This document shows, one piece after another, positions 35,846 through 45,309 of a stretch of 64,000 nt of DNA (positions are counted from its first letter, which is position 1; each line of letters begins with the position of its first letter). Location: the NCBI GenBank assembly GCA_902594745.1, contig CACJNF010000001.1, positions 1 through 64,000 on the forward strand. Direction: 5' to 3'. A model generated the notes under the pieces. It was not told where the DNA came from and ran no database searches. It was given only the letters and a program-made list of their open reading frames with translations. This stretch comes from an uncultured Bacteroidota bacterium. GTDB taxonomy: Bacteria > Bacteroidota > Bacteroidia > Flavobacteriales > Flavobacteriaceae. Position numbers and translations under genes: made by a program.

Positions 35846-37085
35846 TCTTTAAAAAGTCTAATGCTAAATTTGTCATTACTTTAACTCCAAGAAGCATTGA
35901 GCTATCATCTATAAAAAAATCAGGTGTATGATGTGCAGGAGCTTCTCTTTCTTCGTTTGTGTTATATCCACCTAACTCAAACAAAAAACCAGGGATTTCG
36001 TTTAAGTAATACGCATAATCTTCTGCAAGTGTTTTAGCATTGCTTAGTATTACATTTTCGTTACCAGCAGATTTTTTTAAAGATGGAAGCATTCTATCCA
36101 TAATTTCAGGATCATTGTATGTAATGTCAGCACCATCATCAATTTCAACTATAGCTTTACCCCCATACGATTCGGCAATTCCTTCTGAAAGCTCTATAAT
36201 TCTTTTTTTTATGTAATCCCTCATCCCATAATCTAATGATCTAATAGTTCCAACTAAATTTACCTCATTTGGAATAATATTAAATCTATTGCCACCCTCA
36301 ACTTTACCAAATGAAATAACTGCAGGTTCTTTTGTTAATTCTGATTCTCTTGAAATAATTGTTTGAATCGAATTTATTATTTGTGCAGTTATTACAATGG
36401 GGTCAACTGCAAGCCAAGGTGTCCCCCCATGAGCTTGAGTTCCAATTACTTTAATTGTAAACCTTGATGAAGATGCATAAAAGCCTCTTGGTTTATAGTA
36501 AACCTTATTCATGGGTAATTGAGCAGCTATATGAAGACCAAAAATTGCATCTACATCGGGATTTTTTAAAACACCTTCTTTAATCATCATTCTTGCACCT
36601 CCTTCTTCACCAGGTGGGGGACCTTCTTCAGCTCCTTGAAAAATAAACTTTACAGTACCTCTAAAATTTCTATTCTTAGATAATATTTCTGCTGCACCCA
36701 TAAGAATGGCCATATGACTGTCATGTCCACAAGCATGCATAATTCCGTCATTTATTGACATAAAAGGAAGGTAATTATTTTCTGTAATTGGCAGTGCATC
36801 CATATCTGCTCTTAATCCAACAACTTTACCTTCTTTACTTCCTTTTAGTATTCCAACTACGCCATTTACTCCAACGTTTCTTTCAACTGATATACCGAGT
36901 GATTCTAGATGTTTTGCTATTACTTCAGATGTTCTAAACTCTCTATTTGAAAGTTCTGGATGTTTGTGAAAATCATGTCTCCATGAAATTACTTTTTGTT
37001 CAATATTTTTAATTTGATCATCAATAGATTGAGAATAACTAAATTGAAAAATGAAAAATAATATAATCAATGATAATTTTTTCAT
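35838..37085 (-). CDS. Exported M20-family amidohydrolase (hippurate hydrolase-like)
   Basis: A 415-residue protein with a signal peptide (MKKLSLIILFFIFQFSYSQ). The M20D signature is complete: LRADMDALPI, MHACGHDSHMAILMGAAE, FIFQGAEEGPPPGEEGGARMM with the catalytic Glu pair, and AEDYAYYL near the end. Members hydrolyse N-acyl amino acids or related amides; export is common in flavobacteria. Divergent from the UvrD gene across 64 bp. Confidence 0.93.
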   Translation of the reverse strand: MKKLSLIILFFIFQFSYSQSIDDQIKNIEQKVISWRHDFHKHPELSNREFRTSEVIAKHLESLGISVERNVGVNGVVGILKGSKEGKVVGLRADMDALPITENNYLPFMSINDGIMHACGHDSHMAILMGAAEILSKNRNFRGTVKFIFQGAEEGPPPGEEGGARMMIKEGVLKNPDVDAIFGLHIAAQLPMNKVYYKPRGFYASSSRFTIKVIGTQAHGGTPWLAVDPIVITAQIINSIQTIISRESELTKEPAVISFGKVEGGNRFNIIPNEVNLVGTIRSLDYGMRDYIKKRIIELSEGIAESYGGKAIVEIDDGADITYNDPEIMDRMLPSLKKSAGNENVILSNAKTLAEDYAYYLNEIPGFLFELGGYNTNEEREAPAHHTPDFFIDDSSMLLGVKVMTNLALDFLKSE

Positions 37086-37149
37086 AAGTGTTGATTTAAT
37101 TAATGGTTATAGGGTAATTAAAATTCATTAATTAGTTAAATTTATAATA

Positions 37150-39390
37150 ATGTTAGAAGATAACAAATCTTATCTAAATGATCTTAATGATGCTCAATTG
37201 AGTGCAGTTTTGAAGACAGATGGTCCATCAATGGTAATTGCAGGAGCTGGATCAGGAAAAACCAGAGTTTTAACATATAAAATTGTACACCTAGTTAACA
37301 ACGGTGTAGATCCATTTGAAATTTTAGCTTTAACATTTACTAATAAAGCAGCTCGTGAAATGAAGCTTAGAATTTCATCAATGATTGGTGAAAGTGACTC
37401 AAAGAGCATATGGATGGGCACCTTTCATTCAGTTTTTGCTAAAATATTAAGATTTGAAGCTCATAAAATTGGTTTTACTTCAGATTTTACTATCTATGAT
37501 ACACAAGATTCTGAAAGACTAATTTCATCTATCATTAAAGAAATGAACTTAGATAAGGATGTTTACAGATCAAAATCAATTAGAAATAGAATTTCAACAC
37601 TTAAAAATAACTTTATAACCGTCAATGGTTATTTCTCTAATAATGAATTAGTTGAGTCTGATAATTTATCAAGAAAACCTGAGACAGGAAATATTTACAA
37701 AGAATATAACGATAGATTGGTTAAATCAAACTCAATGGACTTTGATGACCTTTTAATGAAAACTAATGAATTATTAAATAGTCATCCTGAAGTCCTAGCA
37801 AAGTATCAAGAAAAATTTAAATATATACTCGTAGATGAGTATCAAGACACAAATAACTCTCAATATCTTATTGTAAAATCATTATCTGATAAGTATCAGA
37901 ATATCTGTGTTGTTGGTGATGATGCGCAAAGTATCTATTCATTTAGAGGTGCAAACATTAACAATATTATAAATTTTAGAAATGACTATCATGATGTTGA
38001 AATATTTAGGCTTGAACAAAATTATAGATCTACAAAAAATATAGTAAACGCTGCTAATTCAGTCATTGATCACAATAAAAATAAAATTGATAAAGAAGTA
38101 TGGACAGAAAACGATTTTGGAGATAAAGTTCAAATTTCCTCAAATCAATCAGATATTGCCGAGGCTAGATCTATTTGTCAAAAAATACAAATTATTAATG
38201 ATTCTAATCTGTCAGATATTGCCATACTCTATAGAACAAATGCACAATCTAGACCTATTGAAGATTCGTTAAGACTAAACAAAATACCATATAGAATATT
38301 TGGGGGAGTTTCATTCTACAATAGAAAAGAAATAAAGGATATTCTTGCATATTTAAGATTAATCATTAACAGTAATGATGAAGAAAGTCTCAAAAGAGTA
38401 ATAAATTATCCGGCTAGAGGTGTTGGTCTAGTTACAATTAATAAAATTATTATTGCAGCTCAAAAAAATAGTCTAAGCCTTTATGATACAATAAAGAAAC
38501 ATAAAGAATTAAATATTCCTTTTTCTTCTTCAGTTTCGTTAAAACTTCAAAACTTTATTGACCTAATCGAAGTTTTTAAAATTGAAAATGAGAAATTAAA
38601 TGCGTTTGATTTAACTAAAGAATTAATTAATAAAGTCAAGATTATTGATGAGTTAAAAAAAGATGAATCTCCGGAAGGAATTTCAAGGGTTGAGAATGTT
38701 CAAGAATTATTAAATGGAATAAGAGATTTTATTGAAGACCAAAAAGAAATAGTTGACTCTAATGACAGCCTGTCAGAGTTCCTTTCAAATGTTTCACTTT
38801 CAACAGACTTCGATATTGAACAGGACAATGAAGACTATATATCTTTGATGACACTTCATTTATCAAAGGGTCTTGAATTTAAACATGTTTTTATAGTTGG
38901 TCTTGAAGAAGATCTATTCCCATCCGCTTTAAGTTATAACACACGGTCAGAATTAGAGGAGGAAAGAAGGTTATTTTACGTTGGAATTACTAGGGCAAAA
39001 CAAAATCTTTATTTATCATATGCTAACTCTAGATACAGATGGGGAAAGCTAATTTATTGTGAAGAGAGTAGATTCATAAATGAGATTGATAAGAATTTTG
39101 TAAGTATTACAAAACAAGTTGAATTTAAACCAATATCTCAGGACTTTCCTAAGAAAAAGATAGTATTTAAACCAAAAGGAAACCTAAAGAAAATATCATC
39201 TTCGCCCTTGAAAAATAGTTCTATAGAAATCAATTTTTCAGAAGGGGATAAAGTTTCTCATGAAAAGTTTGGGCTTGGTAAAATAGTGAAAATAGAAGGA
39301 CTTAATAATGATGTTAGAGCTATTGTTGAATTTTCAAAATTTGGTCAAAAAAATCTATTATTAAGATTTGCTAAGCTTAATAAAATATAA
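37150..39390 (+). CDS. UvrD/PcrA-type superfamily I DNA helicase
   Basis: A 746-residue 3'-5' helicase. Motifs in order: LNDAQLSAVLKTDGPSMVIAG with Walker A AGAGSGKTRVLT, TFTNKAAREMK, DEYQDTNNSQ, GDDAQSIYSFRGA, NYRSTKNIV, LMTLHLSKGLEFKHVF and GITRAKQNLYLS. The last ~60 residues carry the C-terminal Tudor-like module (GDKVSHEKFGLGKIVKIEG) that binds RNA polymerase in PcrA. It serves nucleotide excision repair and conflict resolution; uvrA lies 9 kb downstream. A bidirectional hairpin follows its stop. Confidence 0.96.
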   Translation: MLEDNKSYLNDLNDAQLSAVLKTDGPSMVIAGAGSGKTRVLTYKIVHLVNNGVDPFEILALTFTNKAAREMKLRISSMIGESDSKSIWMGTFHSVFAKILRFEAHKIGFTSDFTIYDTQDSERLISSIIKEMNLDKDVYRSKSIRNRISTLKNNFITVNGYFSNNELVESDNLSRKPETGNIYKEYNDRLVKSNSMDFDDLLMKTNELLNSHPEVLAKYQEKFKYILVDEYQDTNNSQYLIVKSLSDKYQNICVVGDDAQSIYSFRGANINNIINFRNDYHDVEIFRLEQNYRSTKNIVNAANSVIDHNKNKIDKEVWTENDFGDKVQISSNQSDIAEARSICQKIQIINDSNLSDIAILYRTNAQSRPIEDSLRLNKIPYRIFGGVSFYNRKEIKDILAYLRLIINSNDEESLKRVINYPARGVGLVTINKIIIAAQKNSLSLYDTIKKHKELNIPFSSSVSLKLQNFIDLIEVFKIENEKLNAFDLTKELINKVKIIDELKKDESPEGISRVENVQELLNGIRDFIEDQKEIVDSNDSLSEFLSNVSLSTDFDIEQDNEDYISLMTLHLSKGLEFKHVFIVGLEEDLFPSALSYNTRSELEEERRLFYVGITRAKQNLYLSYANSRYRWGKLIYCEESRFINEIDKNFVSITKQVEFKPISQDFPKKKIVFKPKGNLKKISSSPLKNSSIEINFSEGDKVSHEKFGLGKIVKIEGLNNDVRAIVEFSKFGQKNLLLRFAKLNKI

Positions 39391-39395
39391 AAAAA

Positions 39396-39417
39396 AAGCG
39401 TGATAAATATCACGCTT
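39396..39417. terminator. Bidirectional intrinsic terminator
   Basis: The palindrome AAGCGTGAT..ATCACGCTT (9-bp stem, four-base loop) is preceded by a run of A and followed by GTTTTTT, so it works as a hairpin-plus-U-tract on both strands. It separates the convergent UvrD helicase (ends 39390) and OmpA lipoprotein (ends 39443) genes. It is the only clear hairpin terminator I found between convergent genes in this window. Confidence 0.9.
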
Positions 39418-39442
39418 GTTTTTTGACTAATCAATAATGATT

Positions 39443-40366
39443 TTAGTCAGGTTTGTTATCTGAGCTAATTGTATTACTTGGTCCTGTAGCAGGAACATTC
39501 ATGCTCATTCCTTCCTCAATAAGTTTAGTAAACTGATCAAGTTTAGGAAGAACAACTATTCTAGTTCTTCTATTAACAGCTCTAGAAACAGAAGAATCAT
39601 TGTCAGCTATAGGCATGTAAAAACTTCTACCGGCAGCAACTAGTTTAGTTGGATCTACACCATAATCATTTTGTAAAATTCTGACTACAGAAGTTGCTCT
39701 TTTTACAGAAAGATCCCAGTTGTCAAGAACTCCAGGGATAGTTTCAGCCGCTTTCTCTTGATCAATTAGTAAGTTATCTGTATGACCTTCTACCATAAAT
39801 TCAAGATCTGGCTTATCACTAATTACTTTAGCAATTTTTTCTAAAACTTTTTTAGCTCTAGTTGTTACAGTAAAGCTTCCACTGTTGAAAAGTAGTTTAT
39901 CTGAGATTGATACATATACTACACCCTTTTCAACGTTAATTTCAATATCATCATCGCTTAGTGTTCCAAGCGAGCTTTTAAAGCTTTGAACAAGTGCTAA
40001 AGTTACAGAGTCTCTTTTAGTAACAGCATCCTGCATTCTTGTGATGATTAGGTCTTTTTCTTTGATGCTTTCAAGAGATCTTTCAAGATTTTCTGCTCCT
40101 TTTTGAGTTAGAGTAGTTAAATTTCCAATATTGTCAATTAAATCTTGATTATTAGCTCTTAAAAATTTGTTTTGTTCTGATAATGCAGATAACCTCTCAG
40201 AAGTTGCTGAAAGTTGAGTTTCTGCAGCACTAAGCTTAGCAGTTGCACTATCTAATAATTCCTTTGTATTTTGCTGAAGGCTCTCTAAGTCCGAGTATTT
40301 CTTTTGAGATACACATGAAGTTAGAAGTAAACCTAAAACACCTACAATAAAAATGTTATTTTTCAT
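39443..40366 (-). CDS. OmpA-family outer-membrane lipoprotein
   Basis: A 307-residue lipoprotein (lipobox LLTSC, Cys18). Residues ~25-115 form a coiled coil (repeating heptads, rich in Leu, Ala and Glu), followed by an OmpA C-terminal peptidoglycan-binding domain with EGHTDNLLIDQEKAAE, LSVKRATSVVRIL, AAGRSFYMPIADN and RRTRIVVLP. Such proteins tether the outer membrane to the cell wall, in the manner of Pal or Lpp. A TATATTTA box lies a few bases upstream of the start with a TTTG about 22 bp further up, a reasonable strong-promoter arrangement for an abundant envelope protein. Confidence 0.93.
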   Translation of the reverse strand: MKNNIFIVGVLGLLLTSCVSQKKYSDLESLQQNTKELLDSATAKLSAAETQLSATSERLSALSEQNKFLRANNQDLIDNIGNLTTLTQKGAENLERSLESIKEKDLIITRMQDAVTKRDSVTLALVQSFKSSLGTLSDDDIEINVEKGVVYVSISDKLLFNSGSFTVTTRAKKVLEKIAKVISDKPDLEFMVEGHTDNLLIDQEKAAETIPGVLDNWDLSVKRATSVVRILQNDYGVDPTKLVAAGRSFYMPIADNDSSVSRAVNRRTRIVVLPKLDQFTKLIEEGMSMNVPATGPSNTISSDNKPD

Positions 40367-40431
40367 ATCTAAATATATTGGTTATTAATTAGTCAGCTAC
40401 AAACTTAATATTTTTATGCTAAATTATTGTA

Positions 40432-41415
40432 TTAGAGACTAAAGAATTTTTTCTTTCCTGAAATAAAGTACTTGAATACAATACTACGAATTCTGTAATA
40501 GTTTTCTTTTTTTAAAGATTTATCTCTGTTTCTTAAAATCTTATTAGCCCTATTAAAGTATCCTAAATGTGCTTTAACAATTGATAGTGAAAGATCTATT
40601 CTGCCAACTATTAAGTATCTAATAATTGAAATCATATCTAAAATTATTCTAATAAATAAAACATATAATAGAGAATTTAAGGGTAGATTCTTAGTTAGCA
40701 TTATTAATGAATTTCTATAGTTTAAATAGTTTTTATTTGCGCTTTCCTTTAAAGTTGCTGCTCCAACGTGGTACACAACCGAATCAGTAGATGAAAAACA
40801 TTCAATTCCTTTATTAAATCCTCTCCAACATAGGTCTATTTCTTCCATATGTGCAAAAAAACTTTTGTCAAATCCTCCCAATTCATAGAATGTTCTTTTT
40901 GGGATAATCATACAAGCACCTGAAGCCCAAAATATTTTATCATCAGAGTACTGATTTTTATTTTTCTCTATAGTGAAAAAAATTCTTCCTCTACAAAATG
41001 GATACCCAAACTTATCTATGAATCCTCCAGAAGCACCGGCATACTCATAATATTCTCGATTGTTAAAGTCCATAATAGTGGGTTGGATAATACAGTTTTT
41101 CTTTTCTTTTAATATTCTCTTAATAGGATCAAGCCATTTTTCTGTTACTTCGACATCATTATTGAGTATACATACTATATCTTCATTTACATGCTTTAGA
41201 CCAATGTTGTATCCTTCTGCAAAACCATAATTTTTATCTAAACTTATTAATTTGACTTGTGGAAAATTCTGTTTTACAAATTCTAATGAATTATCATCAG
41301 AATTATTATCAATTATATAGATTGTTGAGTCTCCAGATTTATCAACTACTTCTTTTAGGTGTGATTTTAAAAGATTTATTCCATTCCAATTAAGTATTGC
41401 AATTCCGATTCTCAT
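40432..41415 (-). CDS. Glycosyltransferase family 2
   Basis: A 327-residue GT2 enzyme of the rhamnosyl/galactofuranosyl type. The N-terminal Rossmann-like fold has AILNWNGINLLKSHL, YIIDNNSDDNSLEF and the metal/nucleotide motif CILNNDVEV, then SGACMIIPKRTFYELGGFD and EEIDLCWRGF acceptor-region motifs. A C-terminal hydrophobic stretch of about 40 residues suggests membrane association. It likely decorates surface polysaccharide or LPS. It overlaps the upstream HsdR_N-like gene by 4 nt. Confidence 0.9.
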   Translation of the reverse strand: MRIGIAILNWNGINLLKSHLKEVVDKSGDSTIYIIDNNSDDNSLEFVKQNFPQVKLISLDKNYGFAEGYNIGLKHVNEDIVCILNNDVEVTEKWLDPIKRILKEKKNCIIQPTIMDFNNREYYEYAGASGGFIDKFGYPFCRGRIFFTIEKNKNQYSDDKIFWASGACMIIPKRTFYELGGFDKSFFAHMEEIDLCWRGFNKGIECFSSTDSVVYHVGAATLKESANKNYLNYRNSLIMLTKNLPLNSLLYVLFIRIILDMISIIRYLIVGRIDLSLSIVKAHLGYFNRANKILRNRDKSLKKENYYRIRSIVFKYFISGKKKFFSL

Positions 41416-41855
41416 TTATTGTAAAATATTAGATCTTTTTCTTGTATATATTGATTTTTATTCTTGTCCAATTTAAAATAAAAATGATTTAATCCATTTG
41501 TAACAATAATCATTTCACTTTTTAATTCAATATTATATCGCATTACCTGATCAAAATGTTCTTTAATAATATTAATATTAGGAGATTTACACTCTACCAG
41601 AATACTTACCTTGCCATTAATATCATATACAACAATATCATATCTTTTTAAAACTCTATTTATATAAAATGATTTTTCACAATTAATTAATGATTTAGGG
41701 TAATTTTTTGAAATTAAATACTTTATAAAATTTTGTCTTACCCATTCTTCAGGGGTTAATACAATCCATTTTTTTCGAATTTCATCAAAAATGACATTAT
41801 TGTTGTTTTCTTTTTTAATTTTAAATTGAAAATCAGGAAAGTTCAGTTTCTTCAT
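41412..41855 (-). CDS. Stand-alone HsdR_N-like nuclease-fold protein
   Basis: A 147-residue protein resembling the type I restriction enzyme R protein N-terminal domain family (PF13588). A PD-(D/E)xK-type core is visible: RYDIVVYDINGK with Asp73, then LVECKSPN with Glu88 and Lys90. No helicase, HsdM or HsdS is nearby, so it is not part of a restriction system here. Small proteins of this family next to holA are widespread in flavobacteria. Its function is unknown; a nuclease fold does not prove cleavage activity. Confidence 0.85.
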   Translation of the reverse strand: MKKLNFPDFQFKIKKENNNNVIFDEIRKKWIVLTPEEWVRQNFIKYLISKNYPKSLINCEKSFYINRVLKRYDIVVYDINGKVSILVECKSPNINIIKEHFDQVMRYNIELKSEMIIVTNGLNHFYFKLDKNKNQYIQEKDLIFYNK

Positions 41856-41858
41856 AAA

Positions 41859-42866
41859 ATGTCAGAATACAACAAATTAATTAATGATATAAATAATGGC
41901 AAACTTTCACCAATTTATTTGATCCATGGTGATGAAAGTTTCTTTTCAGATAATCTTATAAATACCATAATTAATTCATCTGTAAAAGCTGATGCTGTAG
42001 ATTTTGATTTAAAGAAAATTTACTCAAAAAAATCAGATGAAAATCAAGAAAATGAAGTTGTTGATTTTTTAAAAAGATATCCTTTGGTTGGTGATTTTAA
42101 TCTAATAGTTGTAAAAGATTCTAAGAACTTATCAAGCGATTTTAACTTAATTAACTCATATATTGAAAATCTAAATAAGAAATCAATTCTAGTCTTATCT
42201 TTTAATAGTTCTTTAGATAAAAGAAAGAAAGTATATAAAAATTGCATAAAGCATGGAGTTGTTTTCGAATCAAGAAAACTTTATGATAGTCAGGTTTATC
42301 AATGGATCGAACAGCAGTCAAAAGAAAAATCTATTAACCTTCATCCTAATTCAATTAAAATTATTGCGGACTTTGTTGGTAATGACTTATCACAAATTGA
42401 CAACGAACTTGAGAAATTAAAACTCAATTCTAATAAAGATCAAGTCATAAGGCCTGAAGAAGTTGAAAATATAATTGGATTTAGTAAAGAGTTCAATTTC
42501 TTTGAGTTAACTAAAGAAATTGGAAAGAATAACTATAAAAAATCACAAGATCTAGTTTCATATATGTCAAAGAATTCAAAGAAGTATCCAATTCCAGTAA
42601 TAATAGGTACTATATATTCTTTTTTTAATAAATTATTTATCTATCATTCATTAGAGAATAAAAATGAAGCATCAAAGACTCTAGGAGTCAACCCGTATTT
42701 TATTGAGGAATACAAAAGGGCTTCAGTTTACTATCCTATGAAAAGAATATCAAAGATTTTTAATTATTTACTTGAAGCAGATAGGAGATCGAAAGGAATC
42801 GATTTTGATGCAACTAATCATGAAGGTATTTTAAACGAGTTAATCTATAAAATCTTTAAGAATTAG
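41859..42866 (+). CDS. holA: DNA polymerase III delta subunit
   Basis: A 335-residue clamp-loader subunit, starting at the ATG at 41859 (MSEYNKLIND). An upstream in-frame ATG at 41826 would add 11 basic residues and overlap the divergent neighbour. Features: LSPIYLIHGDESFFSDNL at the start, AAA+-like fold without a working P-loop, and FVGNDLSQIDNELEKL plus a helical collar domain. It opens the DnaN clamp. dnaN is also encoded in this window at 12.8-13.9 kb. Confidence 0.92.
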   Translation: MSEYNKLINDINNGKLSPIYLIHGDESFFSDNLINTIINSSVKADAVDFDLKKIYSKKSDENQENEVVDFLKRYPLVGDFNLIVVKDSKNLSSDFNLINSYIENLNKKSILVLSFNSSLDKRKKVYKNCIKHGVVFESRKLYDSQVYQWIEQQSKEKSINLHPNSIKIIADFVGNDLSQIDNELEKLKLNSNKDQVIRPEEVENIIGFSKEFNFFELTKEIGKNNYKKSQDLVSYMSKNSKKYPIPVIIGTIYSFFNKLFIYHSLENKNEASKTLGVNPYFIEEYKRASVYYPMKRISKIFNYLLEADRRSKGIDFDATNHEGILNELIYKIFKN

Positions 42867-42875
42867 CTTTTAATT

Positions 42876-45272
42876 TTAGGATAGTTTCTTGAACCTATTT
42901 GGATCTGACTCTCTCATTAAATTATAGATTTCATCAAATATATCTTCAAAAGAAGGCTTACTTGTATAGTCACCATCTGAACCATAAGGAGGCCTGTGTT
43001 CTTTAGCAGTTACTAGCCTAGGTTCACTGTCAAGGTATTGATATATATTTTGATTATTTAAAAGCTCTTGAAGAATATAACTTGAAGCTCCACCTGGAAC
43101 ATCTTCGTCAATAATCATTAGTCTATTTGTTTTTTGAATACTCTTAATAATATCTTTAGATAGATCAAAAGGAATCAGACATTGGAGATCAATTACTTCA
43201 CAATTAATGTTGAATTTTTTTATTTCTTTAGCGACTTTATGAACTATATTTAGAGTTGAACCATACGAAACTATTGTTAAGTCATCTCCATCCTGAAGAA
43301 TTTCAATTTCTCCGATAGGTGTTTTAAACTCACCGTAATTTAATGGAAGTTCCTCTTTTACTCTATAAGCATTTAATGGTTCAATAACAATAGCAGGCTG
43401 TTCGATATCCAATAAGCTATTGTAAAATCCTGCAGCTTTTGTCATATTTCTTGGTGTAAGAATAAATACTCCTCTTAAGAAGCTTATCATACCACCAAGA
43501 GGTGAGCCTGAATGCCATATTCCTTCGAGTCTATGCCCTCTAGTTCTAACAATCAGCGGGGCTTTCTGTTTTCCCAAGGTTCTATAACTAAATGTAGATA
43601 AATCGTCACTGAGAATTTGAAGAGCATATAGTATATAATCAAGGTATTGAATTTCAGCAATTGGTCTTAGACCTCTTAGGGACATTCCTATTCCTTGACC
43701 GACAATAGTAGACTCCCTGATACTAGTATCAAACACTCTGTTTTCACCATATTTATTTTGAAGACCCTCAAGACCTTGATTCACATCTCCAATTTTTCCA
43801 ACATCTTCTCCAAATATGTAAACTTTAGAATTGATCTCTAATATTTTGTCAAAATTATCTCTTAGAATTATTCTACCATCAACTTTATTAGATGTATCTG
43901 AATATTCAGCTTTTGTGTAAACATTATTCTTTAGATTTGAAATTTCAATTGAGTATAGATCTGATGAATATTTTTCTTCTAGAATATTTAAATATTTATC
44001 TCTCCAACTAATAAGTATCTCTCTGTCCTGAGACTCTCCTGGTGGTAATTTGTATAATAGCCTTCTGCAAACCTTTATTATATCTGAAAAGTTTGAATCA
44101 TCAATATTAGAAATTAATGAATTAATTTCATCATCTATTGGTCTGGTTAAAGATTTGATTTTATCTAATAAATCATTTTTTGCTTCTTTAATTGGTCTTT
44201 GATACAATTCCCAAGCTAACTTCCTTTCGTCTGCTACATAGCTTTTAATTTCAGCTTTAATACTTTCAATTTTCTTTTTCGTCGAAATTTTATTTTTAAT
44301 AATCCATTCTTCAAATTTTCTATTACAATCATAGTCTTCTTCCCACTTCAATCTTTCCTTTGACTTATATCTTTCATGTGATCCTGAAGTTGAATGACCA
44401 AGTGGTTGCGTAAGTTCTGTGACATGAACAAGTACAGGAATATGATGTTCTCTAGCGATTTTTTCTGCATGTGAATATGTTCTCATTAATGACTGGTAGT
44501 CCCAGCCTTTAACTTCTAATATTTCTATACCCGCAGATTCTTTATTTATCTGAAATCCTGATAAAGCCTTTGAAATACTTTCTTTAGTTGTATGATCTTT
44601 ATTATGAACAGAAATACCGTAATCATCGTCCCATACACTTATAACTGCAGGAATTTGAAGAACTCCACACGCGTTAACTGCCTCAAAAAATACTCCTTGA
44701 CTTGTACTTGCGTTTCCAATAGTACCCCATACAATTTCGTTACCATTTTTTGAAAATTTCTCAGAGTCTTTAACATTATTGTTCCTATAAATTTTTGAGG
44801 CTAATCCAAGACCAACTAGTCTTGACATTTGGCTGGCAGTAGGGGATACATCTGAAATATGATTTTTTTGAGATGTTTGATTTTTCCACTCTTTGTTTTC
44901 ATCTATAAGGTCTGTTAGAAAATGTCCAACCATTTGTCGACCACCTGCCATTCTTTCATAAATTTGATCAGGATGACCATAAATTGCTGAGAAAAATTCT
45001 CTAGCAGAAAGTAAATCTTGTGATAATAAAATTGTTAAGTCCCTATAATAACCTGAACGAAAATCACCGTTTTTAAAAAAATGACTCATTACAGCTTGAG
45101 GTAATTCTTTTCCATCACCAAAAATCCCAAACTTCCCTCTTCCAAGTAATACCTCACGTCTTCCAAGTATGCTTATCTCTCTACTTAAGCAGATTGTTCT
45201 AAAGTCATTTAAAACTTTTTCCTTGAACTTTTTTAAGCTAATCTCTTCTTTTATAGAACTAGATGTATTCAT
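42876..45272 (-). CDS. Alpha/beta-fused 2-oxoacid dehydrogenase E1 with atypical ThDP motif
   Basis: A 798-residue fusion: an alpha half (~30-420) and a beta half (~475-790) of the branched-chain/pyruvate E1 type. Alpha-half features include RMAGGRQMVGHF, LGLASKIY and HSTSGSHERY. The ThDP/Mg motif is GTIGNASTSQG at 183-193, with Asn in the GDG aspartate position, and VWDDDYGIS at 213-221, with Asp-Asp instead of Asn-Asn. The beta half has GEDVGKIGDVNQGL, IVGQGIGMSLRG and VDLQCLIPFD. Similar ~800-residue proteins are common in Bacteroidota and annotated as 2-oxoacid dehydrogenase. The substrate is uncertain. Confidence 0.85.
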   Translation of the reverse strand: MNTSSSIKEEISLKKFKEKVLNDFRTICLSREISILGRREVLLGRGKFGIFGDGKELPQAVMSHFFKNGDFRSGYYRDLTILLSQDLLSAREFFSAIYGHPDQIYERMAGGRQMVGHFLTDLIDENKEWKNQTSQKNHISDVSPTASQMSRLVGLGLASKIYRNNNVKDSEKFSKNGNEIVWGTIGNASTSQGVFFEAVNACGVLQIPAVISVWDDDYGISVHNKDHTTKESISKALSGFQINKESAGIEILEVKGWDYQSLMRTYSHAEKIAREHHIPVLVHVTELTQPLGHSTSGSHERYKSKERLKWEEDYDCNRKFEEWIIKNKISTKKKIESIKAEIKSYVADERKLAWELYQRPIKEAKNDLLDKIKSLTRPIDDEINSLISNIDDSNFSDIIKVCRRLLYKLPPGESQDREILISWRDKYLNILEEKYSSDLYSIEISNLKNNVYTKAEYSDTSNKVDGRIILRDNFDKILEINSKVYIFGEDVGKIGDVNQGLEGLQNKYGENRVFDTSIRESTIVGQGIGMSLRGLRPIAEIQYLDYILYALQILSDDLSTFSYRTLGKQKAPLIVRTRGHRLEGIWHSGSPLGGMISFLRGVFILTPRNMTKAAGFYNSLLDIEQPAIVIEPLNAYRVKEELPLNYGEFKTPIGEIEILQDGDDLTIVSYGSTLNIVHKVAKEIKKFNINCEVIDLQCLIPFDLSKDIIKSIQKTNRLMIIDEDVPGGASSYILQELLNNQNIYQYLDSEPRLVTAKEHRPPYGSDGDYTSKPSFEDIFDEIYNLMRESDPNRFKKLS

Positions 45273-45280
45273 AGGGTCAG

Positions 45281-45288
45281 CAAATTTA
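45281..45288 (-). promoter_or_regulatory. Promoter-like -7 element TAAATTTG upstream of fused E1 gene
   Basis: An exact TAnnTTTG match on the minus strand, 8 bp before the ATG at 45272, inside the 37-bp spacer after the M1-like/barrel gene. The transcript would be nearly leaderless. Confidence 0.38.
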
Positions 45289-45309
45289 CAAATAATTAAA
45301 ACAACTGAA

